From Oncomelania hupensis (lineage: Eukaryota; Mollusca; Gastropoda; Littorinimorpha; Pomatiopsidae), in contig CM072522.1 of assembly GCA_036898135.1 (NCBI GenBank), positions 5,884,878 through 5,948,877 on the forward strand: a DNA stretch of 64,000 bases, written 5' to 3'. The position numbers and the translations under genes were made by a program. The stretch's first letter is position 1, and every line of letters starts with the position of its first letter. Positions 1-10,740 of the stretch are shown here, piece by piece. The notes under the pieces were generated by a model. It was not told where the DNA came from, ran no database searches, and saw only the letters and a program-made list of their open reading frames with translations.

Positions 1-698
1 AAAACTCTGCACACTCAAACATTCCTTAAGATAAATCTACACTATCTTTGATCAACAGTGTCAAAACTTCTTGTATGAACAGTTGATCAAACAAACAAAT
101 CAAAAAATAACTATATCCAAATTACCCACTCTCACATTAAACAGAATCCAGAATCCCAAAAAACAGACGTACTACACATACAACCTACCCAAAATAAGCA
201 TTCACCCTTTTTTTCACTGTCTATCTTTCCACAATAATCAAGATCATTATCCACACCCTATTCATCATCCAAACACTCCATCTCTATTATTAAACCCTTC
301 TCTCCAACCTTTATCATCTCATCACCCAAAATATAAATCAATTCGATAATACAAAAAAACCAACTAATACTGCCATGTGCATATGTCAGCCCCACCTTTC
401 TGAAAAATAATAAAAAGTATTAAAGGCAGAACCCCACTGTGATCCAATCGAATAAAACCTAATCCACATCTTCCAACACAAAGCCTGTGCACCACACCTA
501 AAATTTTTCTAGTGAGAGATAAAAAAAGGAAAAAGAAAAAAGATGAATCACAATGATCCCCATTCCTGCGATATGAATAACATAAAAAAAAAACTACACA
601 AAAAACCCCTACCAGACTAAACAACAAAACATGCCCAAAGTCCACTATGTCTAGCATTTTTTTTTTTTAAAAAATTTACATTCCATTGTCCCTTTATA
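1..698. other. AT-rich unassigned sequence
   Basis: This stretch is A-rich on the + strand with scattered homopolymers. The open frames here are low-complexity and resemble no family I know. I see no supported gene. Confidence 0.5.
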
Positions 699-778
699 GA
701 GAATGCCTTACAGAAGAACTCTTGGACAGATGGACAGAATACTGCTCTCACACCCTATACATACACCAAATTCAATCT
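699..778 (+). mobile_element. RTE-like LINE fragment
   Basis: About 80 bases reading TATGCCTTACAGAAGAAC-like sequence and encoding CLTEE..LLDRWTEYCS. The same segment occurs in the RTE copies at 34343-36706 and 25189-27757 (CLTEEQEVLDRWTEYCS). It is an isolated, damaged internal scrap. Confidence 0.75.
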
Positions 779-1511
779 CCCGAACAAGAAACAGTGCTCT
801 CTGGTGTCAAGAACTTTTCCATGCAATTTTCAAAATTCCTCTTTATTATTCATTTTTTGGTTTATCTCACTCGCTATTATCACTCCATCAAAAGAGTCCT
901 CTAACGCAACAAGAATAATTAAGATTTTTTGTTCAAACACTACAACAACAGCGAAAATGAATTTATAGCAATTAATTCACACTCCTTTGAATTCTAATTT
1001 TTTTACGATTCTTTCATTCAAAATTAAATAGTTTCTCACATTATTATTAAGCTACATCACAAAAGTCTATGTAATAAAAAATCAATGCTAATGAAAATTT
1101 TTTAACCTCCAACAAAATTAAACATACCAACCTTCACACACCAACTAAAGTATCCAAATAATAAATTCTCACACACATGTCGAAGCAGACGTTTTGAAGC
1201 AGTAAAGTTACAATTCACAATTATAATTATAACTATGAAAACAAACTTTGTTACAATTAAATTTAGAGAGAAACACCTATCACAAAATATTCACTTCACT
1301 GTGCCCTAACTTCAGCCAAAACGATTTAGAGAAATATCACAATGATGGAAAAAGTTTATAAATGTAATTCGTCTGCTTCGGCCTATTCATCTTCCAATCT
1401 CGCTCGCATTCAAATCCGTAACGTTTTTGAGCTATACCTGTCTATATATACGTCTCATAAATATTGGCAGTTTCACGCAATATACGTTATCGCTCACATG
1501 AGACTGTATAC
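779..1511. other. AT-rich unassigned sequence before LTR element 1
   Basis: I see no coding potential or repeat structure here. It may be intron or intergenic DNA 5' of the visible Sin3 exons. Confidence 0.4.
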
Positions 1512-1516
1512 CTAAT

Positions 1517-3616
1517 TGTCACGTCCCCCGAGCGGGTTCAGTGACGTCAGCTCATAAAGCGAGTGAAAAGAATAAAACTCAAACAAAATAAACTAACACA
1601 AAATGCCAGAGTACAAACACACACTCTTTTATTCAACAATCAACAAGCAAACACAGGACAAGATGGGAACTAACCTCCCCTCAACCCCTAAATAGACCCC
1701 CGTCCCAATACTAACTAACAATTACCTCCCCTTGCAACAAACCCCAAATAGAACTAAACAACAACAGTTTCTTTACAAAGTGTATACAGCAAAATCAAAA
1801 TCAACAAATCAATTCAAAATGCAAGTCTTCAAATAATAGGCAATGGCGTTGAATCAGAAACTATTAGCTAGGCAAAGCTGTGGCACAGAAGTAATGTCTC
1901 AATGTTCTTGTCAAGTAGCTCAGAGAGCTAACAGTCTCTTGCACAATAAGTGGATGATTCTTCTAACTAAATGGATATGTTTTTAGGTGCGTGTAATGTG
2001 AGTCTGTGTGTGCATGAATTAGGTATGAAAACCTCCTGGAAATGTGTTGCCTCGATACATAGGCAAAACCTGCAGCAGTGTAAGAAATCACCACAACACT
2101 ACTCTGTTGTAGAGGCAAAGGTACATCCCAGGCTGGCTAGGACCCAGTCAGCGGCAACAACATCAACATCAGTACAGCACAACGGGTAACATCAAAGGCA
2201 ACAGCGTGGAAATAATGCGTAGAAATAAACACGTAGACGTAATAATCATCATCAGCCCACACCTGTTGACATATACATAGTCTTAACAATATGCCCACCG
2301 AACAATAAATACTATATAATATAACATAACACGCCGTCCTCCGTCCGCCATCTTGACCTGTATAGTTATGAATATCATAATAATAATACAAGATACTATA
2401 CACACATTTCAATAATATAAATCACCCTTTGATGCTAAATAATTCGCATCTTCTTTACACACCAATGTTTATATAAATATACATAATTATCGCAACCACA
2501 CTACAATCTCACAGTCCTGATTCATTCCGCCCTCCTTCATCACCACCGTCACCCCCAACAATTATAGCACATCACGATTACCTCCCTTCATCCATACTGT
2601 AAACATGCTTCCTTCATAATCATCACCTCATCTTTCTTCAGCATACTACATTTCATCGCTCTCTCCATACATACACCCTCACTCTCTCTCTCTCCCTCTC
2701 TATATTCCCCATCGTCGCCTTTGATCCACTTCATAACAACAACAGCAACGACATTTCCCCCATCACATATACAATAAGAAAATCATAAGAAAATCATATA
2801 AAATCAACGAAATTCATTACACATCCTAAAATACATCCCCTTCCCCACACTCATTACCACTCTTACACGTACGCAGTACTCGGAGCGCGCCACTAGAGAA
2901 TTGAATGACAGGGTTTGCTTACCTTACAGGCCTCGGCTTGTGACGCCCTTTACCCCAACACCACAACACGACACAACACTGTCACAACACTGGCACAACA
3001 CAATGGATTAGTCTTTTGAGAGTCTCTTTCTCTTGCTCTTGCACGTTATTTCACTGTCCAAATAACATTTATTCTGAGGATGAGGACACCTTAGCTCTGC
3101 TACAGACACTAAGTCTTGGTGGGTGTTCAATCGAGAACCACACGCACCTTAAGTATGGAACTCTACACTCACTGGCGAATGGCAGTTACCATCTTCCTGC
3201 GAATTCTAAACATCCTTATCCCGACGAGGGCATAAGACCTTGGGTGGCTATAAAACAATACACACACCCTTCCAACAGTACCCTACACTACGATGACCTC
3301 TGTCACAGGGTTGCTGCCTCGTTAGAATTCCTTCCTCACGCAATAGCATCTCAAACCACTCTGCCCTTCAAAATCTGCGCCGGCCACAAGCAAAATAGTC
3401 GAGCTCTCGTCAGTATGCATGTTCTTTATTACGCGTACCCCTATTCGAAATTGGCCGACTCCCTGTCTTCTACGAATCGCACGGACTCTACGAAACTGCA
3501 CTTTCATACGCAAAAGTAAATCGGTCACGCTATTCTATGTACAGCAGATATACGGAGAAGTGTAACTTCGTAAAAAGTGTATCTCTCCCTACCATCTGAA
3601 AACTCGTGTCGTCACA
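1517..3616 (-). repeat. 3' LTR of element 1 (2100 bp)
   Basis: It is bounded TGTCACG...GTCACA on the + strand (sense TGTGAC...GTGACA). It is the same length as 8636-10735 and differs from it at 1893 (A against T) and 2431 (G against T). At 2.1 kb it is long for a gypsy LTR. The first 200 bases on the sense strand include the region near 3400-3610. No convincing gene lies inside. Confidence 0.97.
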
Positions 3617-3632
3617 CAACCCCCCCCCAGTT
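3617..3632 (-). other. Polypurine tract of element 1
   Basis: On the sense strand it reads AACTGGGGGGGGGTTG immediately before the 3' LTR. A G-rich run at this position is where plus-strand synthesis starts. Confidence 0.75.
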
Positions 3633-3690
3633 CTTAACACCTTGAAGAACCTTAACTACGACGCGAATTTCTAACTACCCCCTATGCTAC

Positions 3691-4443
3691 CTACTGAGCG
3701 TTTCTGCTGAGGAAATCTGCTGGAACGTTGTCCTTCCCAGAAATATGCTCCACAGACATTGAGAAAGGTTGCAGCTGAAGTGCCCATCTCATCAGTCGGC
3801 TGTTGGTGTTCTTCACTTGCTGTAGGTACTGCAGTGGCATATGGTCAGTCTGCACTACGAAAGTACGTCCGTACAGGTATTGACTGAATTTCTGCACACC
3901 CCACACCAACGCTAGACACTCCCTCTCAATGGTCGAATAGTTTCTCTCGGGTTTCGACAGTTTCTTGCTTGCACACGCAATAGGCTGTAATCCCTGTCCC
4001 CTGTCCTGGCTCAAAATGGCCCCTACTCCATCCTCCGACGCATCTGTCTGTAGCACAAACGGTAGGGTGAAGTCCGGCAGACAGCACACAGGGTCAGAGC
4101 ACAGCTTCTCCTTCAGTGTGCAAAATGCAGCTTCGCATGCTTCGGTCCATTGTACCGCCCCTGGCTTGCCTCCCTTGGTCAGATCGTGTAGTGGTGAAGC
4201 AATCGCTGAAAAGTTGGGTACGAACCGCCTGTAGTATCCGGCTAAACCCAAAAATGAGCGCACTTGCCGCTTGGTCGTTGGTCGTGGTGCATCTCGGATT
4301 CTCTCCATCTTTGACACCTCAGGACGAATTTCTCCCTGTCCAACCACGTGCCCAAGATACTCTACTCTTCGGAAACCCAGGTAACACTTTGATGGTTTGG
4401 CGGATAGCTGCACCTCACGCAACCTAAGGAAAAGACGTGCCAA
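3691..4443 (-). CDS. Element 1 RT connection and RNase H (frame-shifted 3' part)
   Basis: This continues the same polyprotein in another frame. It starts with the conserved RT thumb (PSKCYLGFRRVEYLGHVV), then FLGLAGYYRRFVPNFSAIA, then a gypsy RNase H with acidic residues D134, E175, D200 and D243 (QTDASEDGVGAIL, TIERECLALVWG, QTDHMPLQYL, DNVPADFLS). By comparison with relatives, roughly four codons between RT box and thumb are missing where the frames meet. A short deletion is therefore more likely than programmed frameshifting. The ATG at the frame start is not a true initiator. Confidence 0.9.
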   Translation of the reverse strand: MARLFLRLREVQLSAKPSKCYLGFRRVEYLGHVVGQGEIRPEVSKMERIRDAPRPTTKRQVRSFLGLAGYYRRFVPNFSAIASPLHDLTKGGKPGAVQWTEACEAAFCTLKEKLCSDPVCCLPDFTLPFVLQTDASEDGVGAILSQDRGQGLQPIACASKKLSKPERNYSTIERECLALVWGVQKFSQYLYGRTFVVQTDHMPLQYLQQVKNTNSRLMRWALQLQPFSMSVEHISGKDNVPADFLSRNAQ

Positions 4444-7400
4444 GCATTCCAGGTGTCTGCTTGGTAATGGTGGCTACCAACAAATCGTCAACAAAATTGT
4501 CGATCTCCGACATTCCCAGGGGTGCTAATAACTTCCGCATCATGCGAGAAAAGACTGCTCCCGCCGTCTTCAGCCCAAATGGCATTACGGTCCACTGAAA
4601 TTGTCCCTCTGGCGTTGTAAATGCCGTCTTCGCTTTATCTCCCTTGTTCATAGGCACTTGCCAGTAACCTTTGGTCAAGTCGATCTTGGTGAGATACTTG
4701 GCCCCTGACAGTTTGGAAAACAAGTAGTCGATGTTCGGCAATGGTTCCGCATCGAATACGACGTGCTTGTTTAACTTCCGGAAATCAACGCAGAAACGCA
4801 TCGTGCCCTCCTTCTTCTTTACTAATACGATGGGCGAGCTGTATGGCGAACTGGCCCTCTCAATGACGCCCATCGCTAGCATCGCTTCCACTTCCTTCTT
4901 GATGGTCTCGTGATGCGAATGGGGAAGTGGGTACTGCCGCGTCCTCACTGGAATGTCGCTGTCCACACGTATTTCGCACACGTCCAGAGTAGTGCGTAGT
5001 GGCAAGTCGGTTAGGACATCCTCAAACTGCCACACCAGCTCCTGCAATTCTTCCCGTATTTCTGGGCAGTTGTCGTCCATCTTCACGTCGCGGGGCGTCT
5101 CTGATGCTGTCAAGGTGATTACGGGAATATCCCCAAACACCGGCATAGTTTCCTCCTCCTCTACCCCCTCGTCGTCTACAACGATCGTGGCCACCGTTGC
5201 TCTGGTATGAAATTTCTTCAGGAGATTGGCGTGGTATAGTTTACTTTTCCCACGCATCCTGATCTGGTAGTCGCACTCTCCCACACGTTCGATCACCTCG
5301 TACGGTCCTCGCCATGCTAGCTGCAACTTGTTGTGTTTCTCTGGTAGCAGCAGCAACACTTGATCCCCCGCGTTGAACAAACGCCGTTTCGCCTTCTTAT
5401 CGAAGTGCCGCTTCTGCTTGGCTGACGCGGTTCTGAGGTTTCCTTGTGCCAACTTACAGGTTTCCTCGATGCGATTACGCAAATCCACCACGTACTGGCT
5501 ACTCAGTTTCACCTCCTCCTCTTGTATCTCCTTGGTCCAGAGGTCTCGCAATACAGCCATCGGTCCCCGCACGGTCTTTCCATATAGGAGCTCGAAGGGA
5601 GAGAACCCTGTAGACTCCTGTGCTACTTCTCGGTATGCAAATAGTAGCGCTGGAATGTAGCGGTCCCACGCTGTAGGTTGTTCTGTGGCTAACTTCTTGA
5701 GCATGGACACTAGCGTCCCGTTGAATCGCTCAACCAGTCCGTTGCACTGTGGATGATACGGTGTGGTAGCTTTCCCATGGATCGACAGTAGTCTGTTCAT
5801 CTCCCGCATGACTTCAGACATGAATTGCGTCCCTTGATCTGTCAAAATTTCCCTAGGAACGCCTACCCTCGACCAAATCTCCCACAGCGCTTCTGCCACC
5901 CTCTCTGCCTCTATGCCCTTGAGCGGTACAGCCTCGGGATAGCGTGTGGCATAGTCTACTACCACTAGGATGTACATGTTACCCCGATCTGACTTGGGTT
6001 TGATGGGTCCCACAATGTCTACCGCCACCCTCTGAAATGGCTCGTCCACCAGCGGAAGTTGCTGTAGTGGTACCTTCCTCACCCGTCCCCTCGGTACTAC
6101 CTTCTGACATTCTGGACAGCTGGCGCAATACCTCCGTACTTCGGCACACATTCCCGGCCAATAGAATGTTCCCCAGATCCGCTCCCTGGTACGTTTCCCT
6201 CCCAAATGCCCAGCCATGGGTGGATCATGAGCCAACTGAAGGATCCCCCCTCTCAACTGTTTCGGGACTACCAGTTGCGTGACCTGGCTACCTCTCTTCG
6301 TGTGTACCCGGTACAACACCCCCTTCTTCTTGCGAAACTCAGCTGACGCCCTACCTGACGCTATCGCCCCACCACTCTGTGCCAACGTTCTCGCCTTCGC
6401 GAGCGTCTCGTCGGTCTCTTGCATCCTGATCAACTCTGGGGTGCTAACGGAGATCTGGGATGGTTCGACCACTGCTAAGGGTACCTCCCTCTTCTTCTCG
6501 GCCTTCACCTGCGCCCGAGTCTGCACTGCTGCAGCCATCGCGCACTCACCTCCGAACAAGGAAACAGGGCTCTTTTCCCCGCTATCAAACGTCACCCAGT
6601 TACCCAGGATGATATCGGGCCCGTCCTCGAAAACCACCAGCTCTACTCTTCCCCTGACCAGCGCACAATCCAACTCCACCCAAGCTGTAGGTAGCAGACC
6701 CACGTTCGATCGATTCGCCAAGCAAATCTCGACAGTCCGACCCGTCAAATCAGCTGGTTTGACTAACCTGCTCGCGACTGCCCCTATCTCCGCCCCCGTA
6801 TCTCTCAATACCCGAACGTCCTGCCCGTTCGCCCTACCTTGGCCCCATGGATCATAAGGTTTGATTGCACACACGCTAGCCCGAGGTGCGGTCTCTGTGG
6901 AAATAGTCCGTCCCACTGTAACCTGGCCTACTGTCTGAGGTTTGACCTTGCAGTCCCTGACCACATGCTTTTCCGACCCACATCGGTAGCAACGACGTAC
7001 CCCACTACCCCCTTCCGTCCTCCCTACCTTCTGACCCTGACTTCCCCTGTTGCTAGGTTGCTGAGGAGTTTCCGGTCGTCTGGGAAAACTGCGTCTCTGA
7101 CTGGGTAGTACGGGTGCCGGTGCTGATGCTGCCCGCTTGGCATCTACCACACGCTGTGCTAACTCTGCTGCGGCATGGCTAGTCTCAGGTAGATTCTCCC
7201 TCACGTAGATCTCTAGCTCGGTAGTCATGATGGAGAAAAGTTGCTCACCAATGAAAGTGTCTAGTACCTGCCCTACGTCGGTGATGTCTTTGCCGGCGAG
7301 CGAAAACCATTTCTTCACTAACGACCCTAGCCTTACTACTAGCTGAGGAAACGTCTCTGCAGCTTCCTTCTTGGCCTCTCGAAACTGCCTACGATAGTAG

Positions 7401-8305
7401 TCGGCGTCCTTCCTGAAGCGTTTCAACAGCGCATTCCTCACAATGTCGAAATCCTGGGCTTGCTCAGGCGTCAGACGAAGGTACGTATCTCGGGCTTCCC
7501 CTTGTAACAAAGGCGCTAGCCTAACCGCCCATACCTCCCTCCTCCAACCCTGAATCTCTGCCACCCGTTCGAACATCTGGAGGTAGGCCTCCACATCCTC
7601 CCTCTCCTCCAAGGGTTTCAGCTTGACTGAGTATGCTGCCCCTCTTTCTCTAGCCCTATTCTCCCTCTGATCTGCTCTGTCCTCATCTCTGGCTCTACGT
7701 TCCTCCTCTAGCCTCATCTCAAACATCCTCCTTTCCTCTTCCTTAGCCTCTCTCTCTTCTCGCTTCTCATTTTCTATCCTCTGCTCCAACCGACGTCGGT
7801 CTTCCCTCTCAGCCTCTAATCTAGCTTCCAATCTAGCTTCTAGACGTCGACGCTCATCTTCTCTTTCTTTCTTTTCTTCCTCTCTAACTAACCTCTCTGC
7901 TGCTTCCCTCCTCATTCTTTCCCTCTTCTCTTCCTCCTTCTCCCTCCGCTCTTCCTCCCTGGCTACCCGGTCGGCTTCCAATCTAGCCTCCAGAAGCTTC
8001 TTCTCATCCTCCCTCCTCATCTCACTAACCACATAGTGCGCTAGCGCTCCGTCTCGGAAACCCAGACTTTCCCCAATCTGTCTAAATCTCTCACTATCAC
8101 TGAGCGCGACCTCGACTTTGCTCTGTGCACCGGGCGATCTGGCATACATCTTAGGCACAGTGGTCTGAGTACTCACTGCGTAAGGTTCCTCCAACAACCC
8201 TGTCACAGAGCCGTCATCACCGAAGTCCCGATCCTCTTGCTCGGCCTCCTCCTTACGAGTCCTAGCGTCGCGGCGCATCGCGGCTCGAGCATCCCGCGTA
8301 GCCAT
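4424..8305 (-). CDS. Element 1 Gag-protease-integrase-RT polyprotein
   Basis: The frame is open from 8356; I start at the second methionine (8305), which begins MATRDARAAMRR. Numbered from there: a long Arg/Glu coiled coil (about 95-225); a capsid region ending in a SCAN-like module (about 303-390, with YRRQFREAKKEAAETF and IYVRENLPETS); a CX2CX4HX4C zinc knuckle (439-452); protease DTG (502-504); integrase zinc finger H693/H700/C727/C730; core D763, D823, E859; a GPY module near 1000; then RT with IDLTKGYWQ (D1209) and FVDD (D1273/D1274). The frame ends 13 codons after FVDD, before the thumb. There is no stop or shift between Gag and Pol. The product would make a virus-like particle and cDNA. 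Confidence 0.93.
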   Translation of the reverse strand: MATRDARAAMRRDARTRKEEAEQEDRDFGDDGSVTGLLEEPYAVSTQTTVPKMYARSPGAQSKVEVALSDSERFRQIGESLGFRDGALAHYVVSEMRREDEKKLLEARLEADRVAREEERREKEEEKRERMRREAAERLVREEEKKEREDERRRLEARLEARLEAEREDRRRLEQRIENEKREEREAKEEERRMFEMRLEEERRARDEDRADQRENRARERGAAYSVKLKPLEEREDVEAYLQMFERVAEIQGWRREVWAVRLAPLLQGEARDTYLRLTPEQAQDFDIVRNALLKRFRKDADYYRRQFREAKKEAAETFPQLVVRLGSLVKKWFSLAGKDITDVGQVLDTFIGEQLFSIMTTELEIYVRENLPETSHAAAELAQRVVDAKRAASAPAPVLPSQRRSFPRRPETPQQPSNRGSQGQKVGRTEGGSGVRRCYRCGSEKHVVRDCKVKPQTVGQVTVGRTISTETAPRASVCAIKPYDPWGQGRANGQDVRVLRDTGAEIGAVASRLVKPADLTGRTVEICLANRSNVGLLPTAWVELDCALVRGRVELVVFEDGPDIILGNWVTFDSGEKSPVSLFGGECAMAAAVQTRAQVKAEKKREVPLAVVEPSQISVSTPELIRMQETDETLAKARTLAQSGGAIASGRASAEFRKKKGVLYRVHTKRGSQVTQLVVPKQLRGGILQLAHDPPMAGHLGGKRTRERIWGTFYWPGMCAEVRRYCASCPECQKVVPRGRVRKVPLQQLPLVDEPFQRVAVDIVGPIKPKSDRGNMYILVVVDYATRYPEAVPLKGIEAERVAEALWEIWSRVGVPREILTDQGTQFMSEVMREMNRLLSIHGKATTPYHPQCNGLVERFNGTLVSMLKKLATEQPTAWDRYIPALLFAYREVAQESTGFSPFELLYGKTVRGPMAVLRDLWTKEIQEEEVKLSSQYVVDLRNRIEETCKLAQGNLRTASAKQKRHFDKKAKRRLFNAGDQVLLLLPEKHNKLQLAWRGPYEVIERVGECDYQIRMRGKSKLYHANLLKKFHTRATVATIVVDDEGVEEEETMPVFGDIPVITLTASETPRDVKMDDNCPEIREELQELVWQFEDVLTDLPLRTTLDVCEIRVDSDIPVRTRQYPLPHSHHETIKKEVEAMLAMGVIERASSPYSSPIVLVKKKEGTMRFCVDFRKLNKHVVFDAEPLPNIDYLFSKLSGAKYLTKIDLTKGYWQVPMNKGDKAKTAFTTPEGQFQWTVMPFGLKTAGAVFSRMMRKLLAPLGMSEIDNFVDDLLVATITKQTPGMLGTSFP

Positions 8306-8613
8306 GTCGGAAAAGAAGGGAAGAACAGATGTTAGTATACACAAAATAAATAACACCTAACTGATACAAACACCTAACAGAATGAATACGCAACACAACA
8401 GTCACAGGAGCCGAGGAATCGTTCACCGTCGTACCCCTGAAGGCGAGCAAGTGAACCCTGCAACCCAATTCCCCGTTAATGCTGCACTCCGAGTGTGTTC
8501 CCTAGTGCAATACACCCACACTCCCGCCAACCGCCCGCTGCGTACCCTTTCACACAACAACTCAAACACACAACATACACCTCTGGCAATACCCTAACAA
8601 AATAAATGAGTTT

Positions 8614-8631
8614 ATCCCACTTCTGACACCA
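8614..8631 (-). other. Primer binding site of element 1 (tRNA-Leu type)
   Basis: The + strand reads ATCCCACTTCTGACACCA, identical to the 3' end (with CCA) I know for animal tRNA-Leu (CAA/CAG) genes. On the sense strand this is TGGTGTCAGAAGTGGGAT, four bases inside the 5' LTR. This is the expected place for priming minus-strand DNA. Confidence 0.85.
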
Positions 8632-8635
8632 AAAA

Positions 8636-10735
8636 TGTCACGTCCCCCGAGCGGGTTCAGTGACGTCAGCTCATAAAGCGAGTGAAAAGAATAAAACTCA
8701 AACAAAATAAACTAACACAAAATGCCAGAGTACAAACACACACTCTTTTATTCAACAATCAACAAGCAAACACAGGACAAGATGGGAACTAACCTCCCCT
8801 CAACCCCTAAATAGACCCCCGTCCCAATACTAACTAACAATTACCTCCCCTTGCAACAAACCCCAAATAGAACTAAACAACAACAGTTTCTTTACAAAGT
8901 GTATACAGCAAAATCAAAATCAACAAATCAATTCAAAATGCAAGTCTTCAAATAATAGGCAATGGCGTTGAATCAGAAACTATTAGCTAGGCAAAGCTGT
9001 GGCACAGAAGTTATGTCTCAATGTTCTTGTCAAGTAGCTCAGAGAGCTAACAGTCTCTTGCACAATAAGTGGATGATTCTTCTAACTAAATGGATATGTT
9101 TTTAGGTGCGTGTAATGTGAGTCTGTGTGTGCATGAATTAGGTATGAAAACCTCCTGGAAATGTGTTGCCTCGATACATAGGCAAAACCTGCAGCAGTGT
9201 AAGAAATCACCACAACACTACTCTGTTGTAGAGGCAAAGGTACATCCCAGGCTGGCTAGGACCCAGTCAGCGGCAACAACATCAACATCAGTACAGCACA
9301 ACGGGTAACATCAAAGGCAACAGCGTGGAAATAATGCGTAGAAATAAACACGTAGACGTAATAATCATCATCAGCCCACACCTGTTGACATATACATAGT
9401 CTTAACAATATGCCCACCGAACAATAAATACTATATAATATAACATAACACGCCGTCCTCCGTCCGCCATCTTGACCTGTATAGTTATGAATATCATAAT
9501 AATAATACAAGATACTATACACACATTTCAATAATATAAATCACCCTTTTATGCTAAATAATTCGCATCTTCTTTACACACCAATGTTTATATAAATATA
9601 CATAATTATCGCAACCACACTACAATCTCACAGTCCTGATTCATTCCGCCCTCCTTCATCACCACCGTCACCCCCAACAATTATAGCACATCACGATTAC
9701 CTCCCTTCATCCATACTGTAAACATGCTTCCTTCATAATCATCACCTCATCTTTCTTCAGCATACTACATTTCATCGCTCTCTCCATACATACACCCTCA
9801 CTCTCTCTCTCTCCCTCTCTATATTCCCCATCGTCGCCTTTGATCCACTTCATAACAACAACAGCAACGACATTTCCCCCATCACATATACAATAAGAAA
9901 ATCATAAGAAAATCATATAAAATCAACGAAATTCATTACACATCCTAAAATACATCCCCTTCCCCACACTCATTACCACTCTTACACGTACGCAGTACTC
10001 GGAGCGCGCCACTAGAGAATTGAATGACAGGGTTTGCTTACCTTACAGGCCTCGGCTTGTGACGCCCTTTACCCCAACACCACAACACGACACAACACTG
10101 TCACAACACTGGCACAACACAATGGATTAGTCTTTTGAGAGTCTCTTTCTCTTGCTCTTGCACGTTATTTCACTGTCCAAATAACATTTATTCTGAGGAT
10201 GAGGACACCTTAGCTCTGCTACAGACACTAAGTCTTGGTGGGTGTTCAATCGAGAACCACACGCACCTTAAGTATGGAACTCTACACTCACTGGCGAATG
10301 GCAGTTACCATCTTCCTGCGAATTCTAAACATCCTTATCCCGACGAGGGCATAAGACCTTGGGTGGCTATAAAACAATACACACACCCTTCCAACAGTAC
10401 CCTACACTACGATGACCTCTGTCACAGGGTTGCTGCCTCGTTAGAATTCCTTCCTCACGCAATAGCATCTCAAACCACTCTGCCCTTCAAAATCTGCGCC
10501 GGCCACAAGCAAAATAGTCGAGCTCTCGTCAGTATGCATGTTCTTTATTACGCGTACCCCTATTCGAAATTGGCCGACTCCCTGTCTTCTACGAATCGCA
10601 CGGACTCTACGAAACTGCACTTTCATACGCAAAAGTAAATCGGTCACGCTATTCTATGTACAGCAGATATACGGAGAAGTGTAACTTCGTAAAAAGTGTA
10701 TCTCTCCCTACCATCTGAAAACTCGTGTCGTCACA
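8636..10735 (-). repeat. 5' LTR of element 1 (2100 bp)
   Basis: Partner of 1517-3616, and the promoter-side LTR because the element is read on the minus strand. It is flanked at 10736-10740 by CTAAT, matching 1512-1516. Near-identity to its partner marks a recent insertion. Confidence 0.97.
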
Positions 10736-10740
10736 CTAAT

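Larger units (their letters stand above)
1517..10735 (-). mobile_element. Gmr1-like Ty3/gypsy LTR retrotransposon, full length (element 1)
   Basis: This is a 9219-bp element with LTRs at both ends, a 5-bp target duplication (CTAAT at 1512-1516 and 10736-10740), a primer site, a polypurine tract and a pol read on the minus strand. The integrase has a GPY/F module and D,D35E spacing, and RT and RNase H are gypsy-type, yet integrase precedes RT in one continuous frame. A Ty3/gypsy element with Ty1/copia-like order defines the Gmr1 group described first in deuterostomes. The LTRs differ at only two sites by eye, so insertion was recent. The RT carries one frame break near 4440, so this copy is probably not autonomous as sequenced. 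Confidence 0.95.

Noticed and set aside
2137..2412. Minus-strand 91-codon frame in the LTR (and copy at 9256-9531)
   Set aside because: Tyrosine-rich low-complexity reading of AT-rich sequence, with no conserved features.
3016..3519. 167-codon + strand frame, repeated identically at 10135-10638
   Set aside because: It lies in the LTR, antisense to the element, starts at TTG and resembles no protein. It is duplicated only because the LTR is. I treat it as chance.
4424..4443. Programmed frameshift in element 1 pol
   Set aside because: The position inside RT and the missing codons relative to the other Gmr1-like copies fit a deletion better. No slippery heptamer was seen.
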